64,000 bases of DNA. Origin: Desulfovibrio legallii. GTDB taxonomy: Bacteria; Desulfobacterota; Desulfovibrionia; Desulfovibrionales; Desulfovibrionaceae. The stretch spans positions 70,489 to 134,488 of the forward strand of contig NZ_SIXC01000002.1 of assembly GCF_004309735.1 (NCBI RefSeq). Direction: 5' to 3'. The position numbers and the translations under genes are program-made. The notes below the pieces were generated by a model, which was not told where the DNA came from, made no database searches, and saw nothing but the letters and a program-made list of their open reading frames with translations. Each line of letters starts with the position of its first letter. The first letter of the stretch is position 1. Of the stretch, positions 63,112 to 64,000 are shown in pieces.

Positions 63112-64000
63112 ATGCGGTTCAGTTTCGACAAGGCCGCCTGCCAGAACACCCGACGGGCTCTGCGCAAGGAATGGCTGCTCACCAACGGCCGGGGCGATTA
63201 CGCCGCCGGCAGCATTCTGGGCTGCAATACCCGCAAGTACCACGGCCTGCTGGTGGTCAATACCGCGCACGGCCGCCATGTGCTGCTCTCCGCCCTGGAG
63301 GAATCCGTACTGGGCGGCGGCAAAGAGTTTTTCTTCTCCACCCGCCAGCACCCCGGCCAGCTCTATCCCCACGGGCACGAGTATCAGGAGGCCTTCCGCC
63401 TGGACCAATGGCCCCAGTGGACCTACCGCGTGGGCGAAGTGCGTCTGGACCGGGAGCTTTTTCTCATCCGGGGCGCAAGCCGTCTGGTGTTGCGCTACAG
63501 CCTGCGCGGTCCGGCGGATTTGCCGCCCCTGCGTCTGCGCCTGCGGCCCCTGCTGGCCTGCCGCTCCATGCACGCCCTCACCAGAGCCAACCCCCAGGCG
63601 CGCTTTGCCGCCGTCCTTCTGCCGGGGGGCTTCAGCGTCCAGCCCTACGCCAGCCTGCCGCCGCTCTATTTTCAGGTTCAGGGGGCGTCCGCCCAAGGGC
63701 AAAGCAACGCGGACGGCCAGGGCGCCGGGGCAGGGTTCACCCCCTGGCCCGACTGGTACCGCGAGGTGGAATATTTTCAGGAGGCGGAACGCGGCTTCCC
63801 AGCCAGCGAAGATCTTCTCACGCCGGGATTTCTGGAAATTTCCCTGCCGGATCCGGCCGCCGGGGCCCAGGTCTACCTTTCGGTAGGCATTGCCCCCCAC
63901 ACGGACGATCTGGCCGCGCTCTGGACGACGGAAAGCCGCGCCCGCACCCTGGCCCACCGCGCAGGCGGCGGCCTGGCCGGGCACCTGACCCAGGCCGGAC
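63112..64000 (+). CDS. Glycogen-debranching-type enzyme (amylo-alpha-1,6-glucosidase), N-terminal part
   Basis: 296 residues are visible and the gene continues past the window. The start MRFSFDKAACQNTRRALRKE follows AAGGAG. The N-terminal domain of archaeal/bacterial amylo-alpha-1,6-glucosidases is recognised by KEWLLTNGRGDYAAGSILGC and NTRKYHGLLVV. The catalytic (alpha/alpha)6 GH133-like domain lies outside the window. Expected to trim branches of glycogen or related glucans in the cytoplasm. Confidence 0.85.
   Translation, partial: MRFSFDKAACQNTRRALRKEWLLTNGRGDYAAGSILGCNTRKYHGLLVVNTAHGRHVLLSALEESVLGGGKEFFFSTRQHPGQLYPHGHEYQEAFRLDQWPQWTYRVGEVRLDRELFLIRGASRLVLRYSLRGPADLPPLRLRLRPLLACRSMHALTRANPQARFAAVLLPGGFSVQPYASLPPLYFQVQGASAQGQSNADGQGAGAGFTPWPDWYREVEYFQEAERGFPASEDLLTPGFLEISLPDPAAGAQVYLSVGIAPHTDDLAALWTTESRARTLAHRAGGGLAGHLTQAG

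Overview
The window is high in GC (roughly 60-65% by eye) and looks like chromosomal DNA of a sulfate-reducing deltaproteobacterium close to Desulfovibrio. The evidence is a DsrMKJOP electron-transfer complex, a periplasmic [NiFe] hydrogenase with its maturation protease, a type I tetraheme cytochrome c3 and a DsrE-like protein. No transposase, integrase, phage gene, rRNA, tRNA or CRISPR array was seen. The species cannot be named from the sequence alone.

Layout. 1-12296 (minus): one ribosomal-protein run in the order S10-L3-L4-L23-L2-S19-L22-S3-L16-L29-S17-L14-L24-L5-S14-S8-L6-L18-S5-L30-L15-secY-map-L36-S13-S11, the last gene cut by the window edge. A 742-base non-coding stretch lies in front of it. 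13039-14400: a degenerate receiver domain fused to TPRs. 14422-16283 (minus): bioW-bioF, for early biotin synthesis. 16598-21487 (plus): CDP-sugar genes rfbF-rfbG, a sugar-epimerase-like cupin, a MenA-like prenyltransferase and a double ABC ATPase. 21901-23166 (minus): a MetY-type sulfhydrylase. 23722-26956 (plus): hynB-hynA-hynC. 27331-29703 (minus): ThiF-like enzyme and a chemotaxis receptor. 30160-33994 (plus): a duplicated-Cache protein and a GAF-PAS-GGDEF diguanylate cyclase. 34281-40870 (minus): tamA-tamB. 41043-43553 (plus): DsrE-like, thiM and a VKOR-thioredoxin protein. 43743-49592 (plus): RsbRD_N-like gene then dsrMKJOP. 49855-53827 (plus): cbpA-cbpM-clpB. 54309-54695 (minus): cytochrome c3. 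54986-55780 (plus): DUF169 protein. 55897-62652 (minus): livK-livH-livM-livG-livF followed by cbiG-cobJ. 63112 to the end (plus): start of a glycogen-debranching-type enzyme.

How the genes connect. Hydrogenase, cytochrome c3 and DsrMKJOP are the periplasm-to-cytoplasm electron route of hydrogen-driven sulfate respiration, and the Tat signals and heme motifs needed are visible. TamA-TamB serves outer-membrane assembly. CbpA-CbpM-ClpB is a protein-quality-control operon. The chemotaxis receptor (with a sigma-28-like promoter), the Cache protein and the GGDEF protein form a signalling patch.

Most unusual content. Gene ends carry three families of structured repeats. Family A is a 128-bp multi-hairpin element in four copies; its terminal TAG supplies the stop codon of three neighbouring genes. 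Family B has three copies just downstream of stop codons; its hairpin changes sequence but keeps pairing, and two copies share a second conserved box that brackets the GGDEF gene in inverted orientation. Family C is a GC-rich terminator palindrome with a conserved tail, in three copies. These, plus perfect hairpins in the 5' leaders of the hydrogenase and dsr operons and a possible leaderless tamA mRNA, are the best leads for something not yet described.
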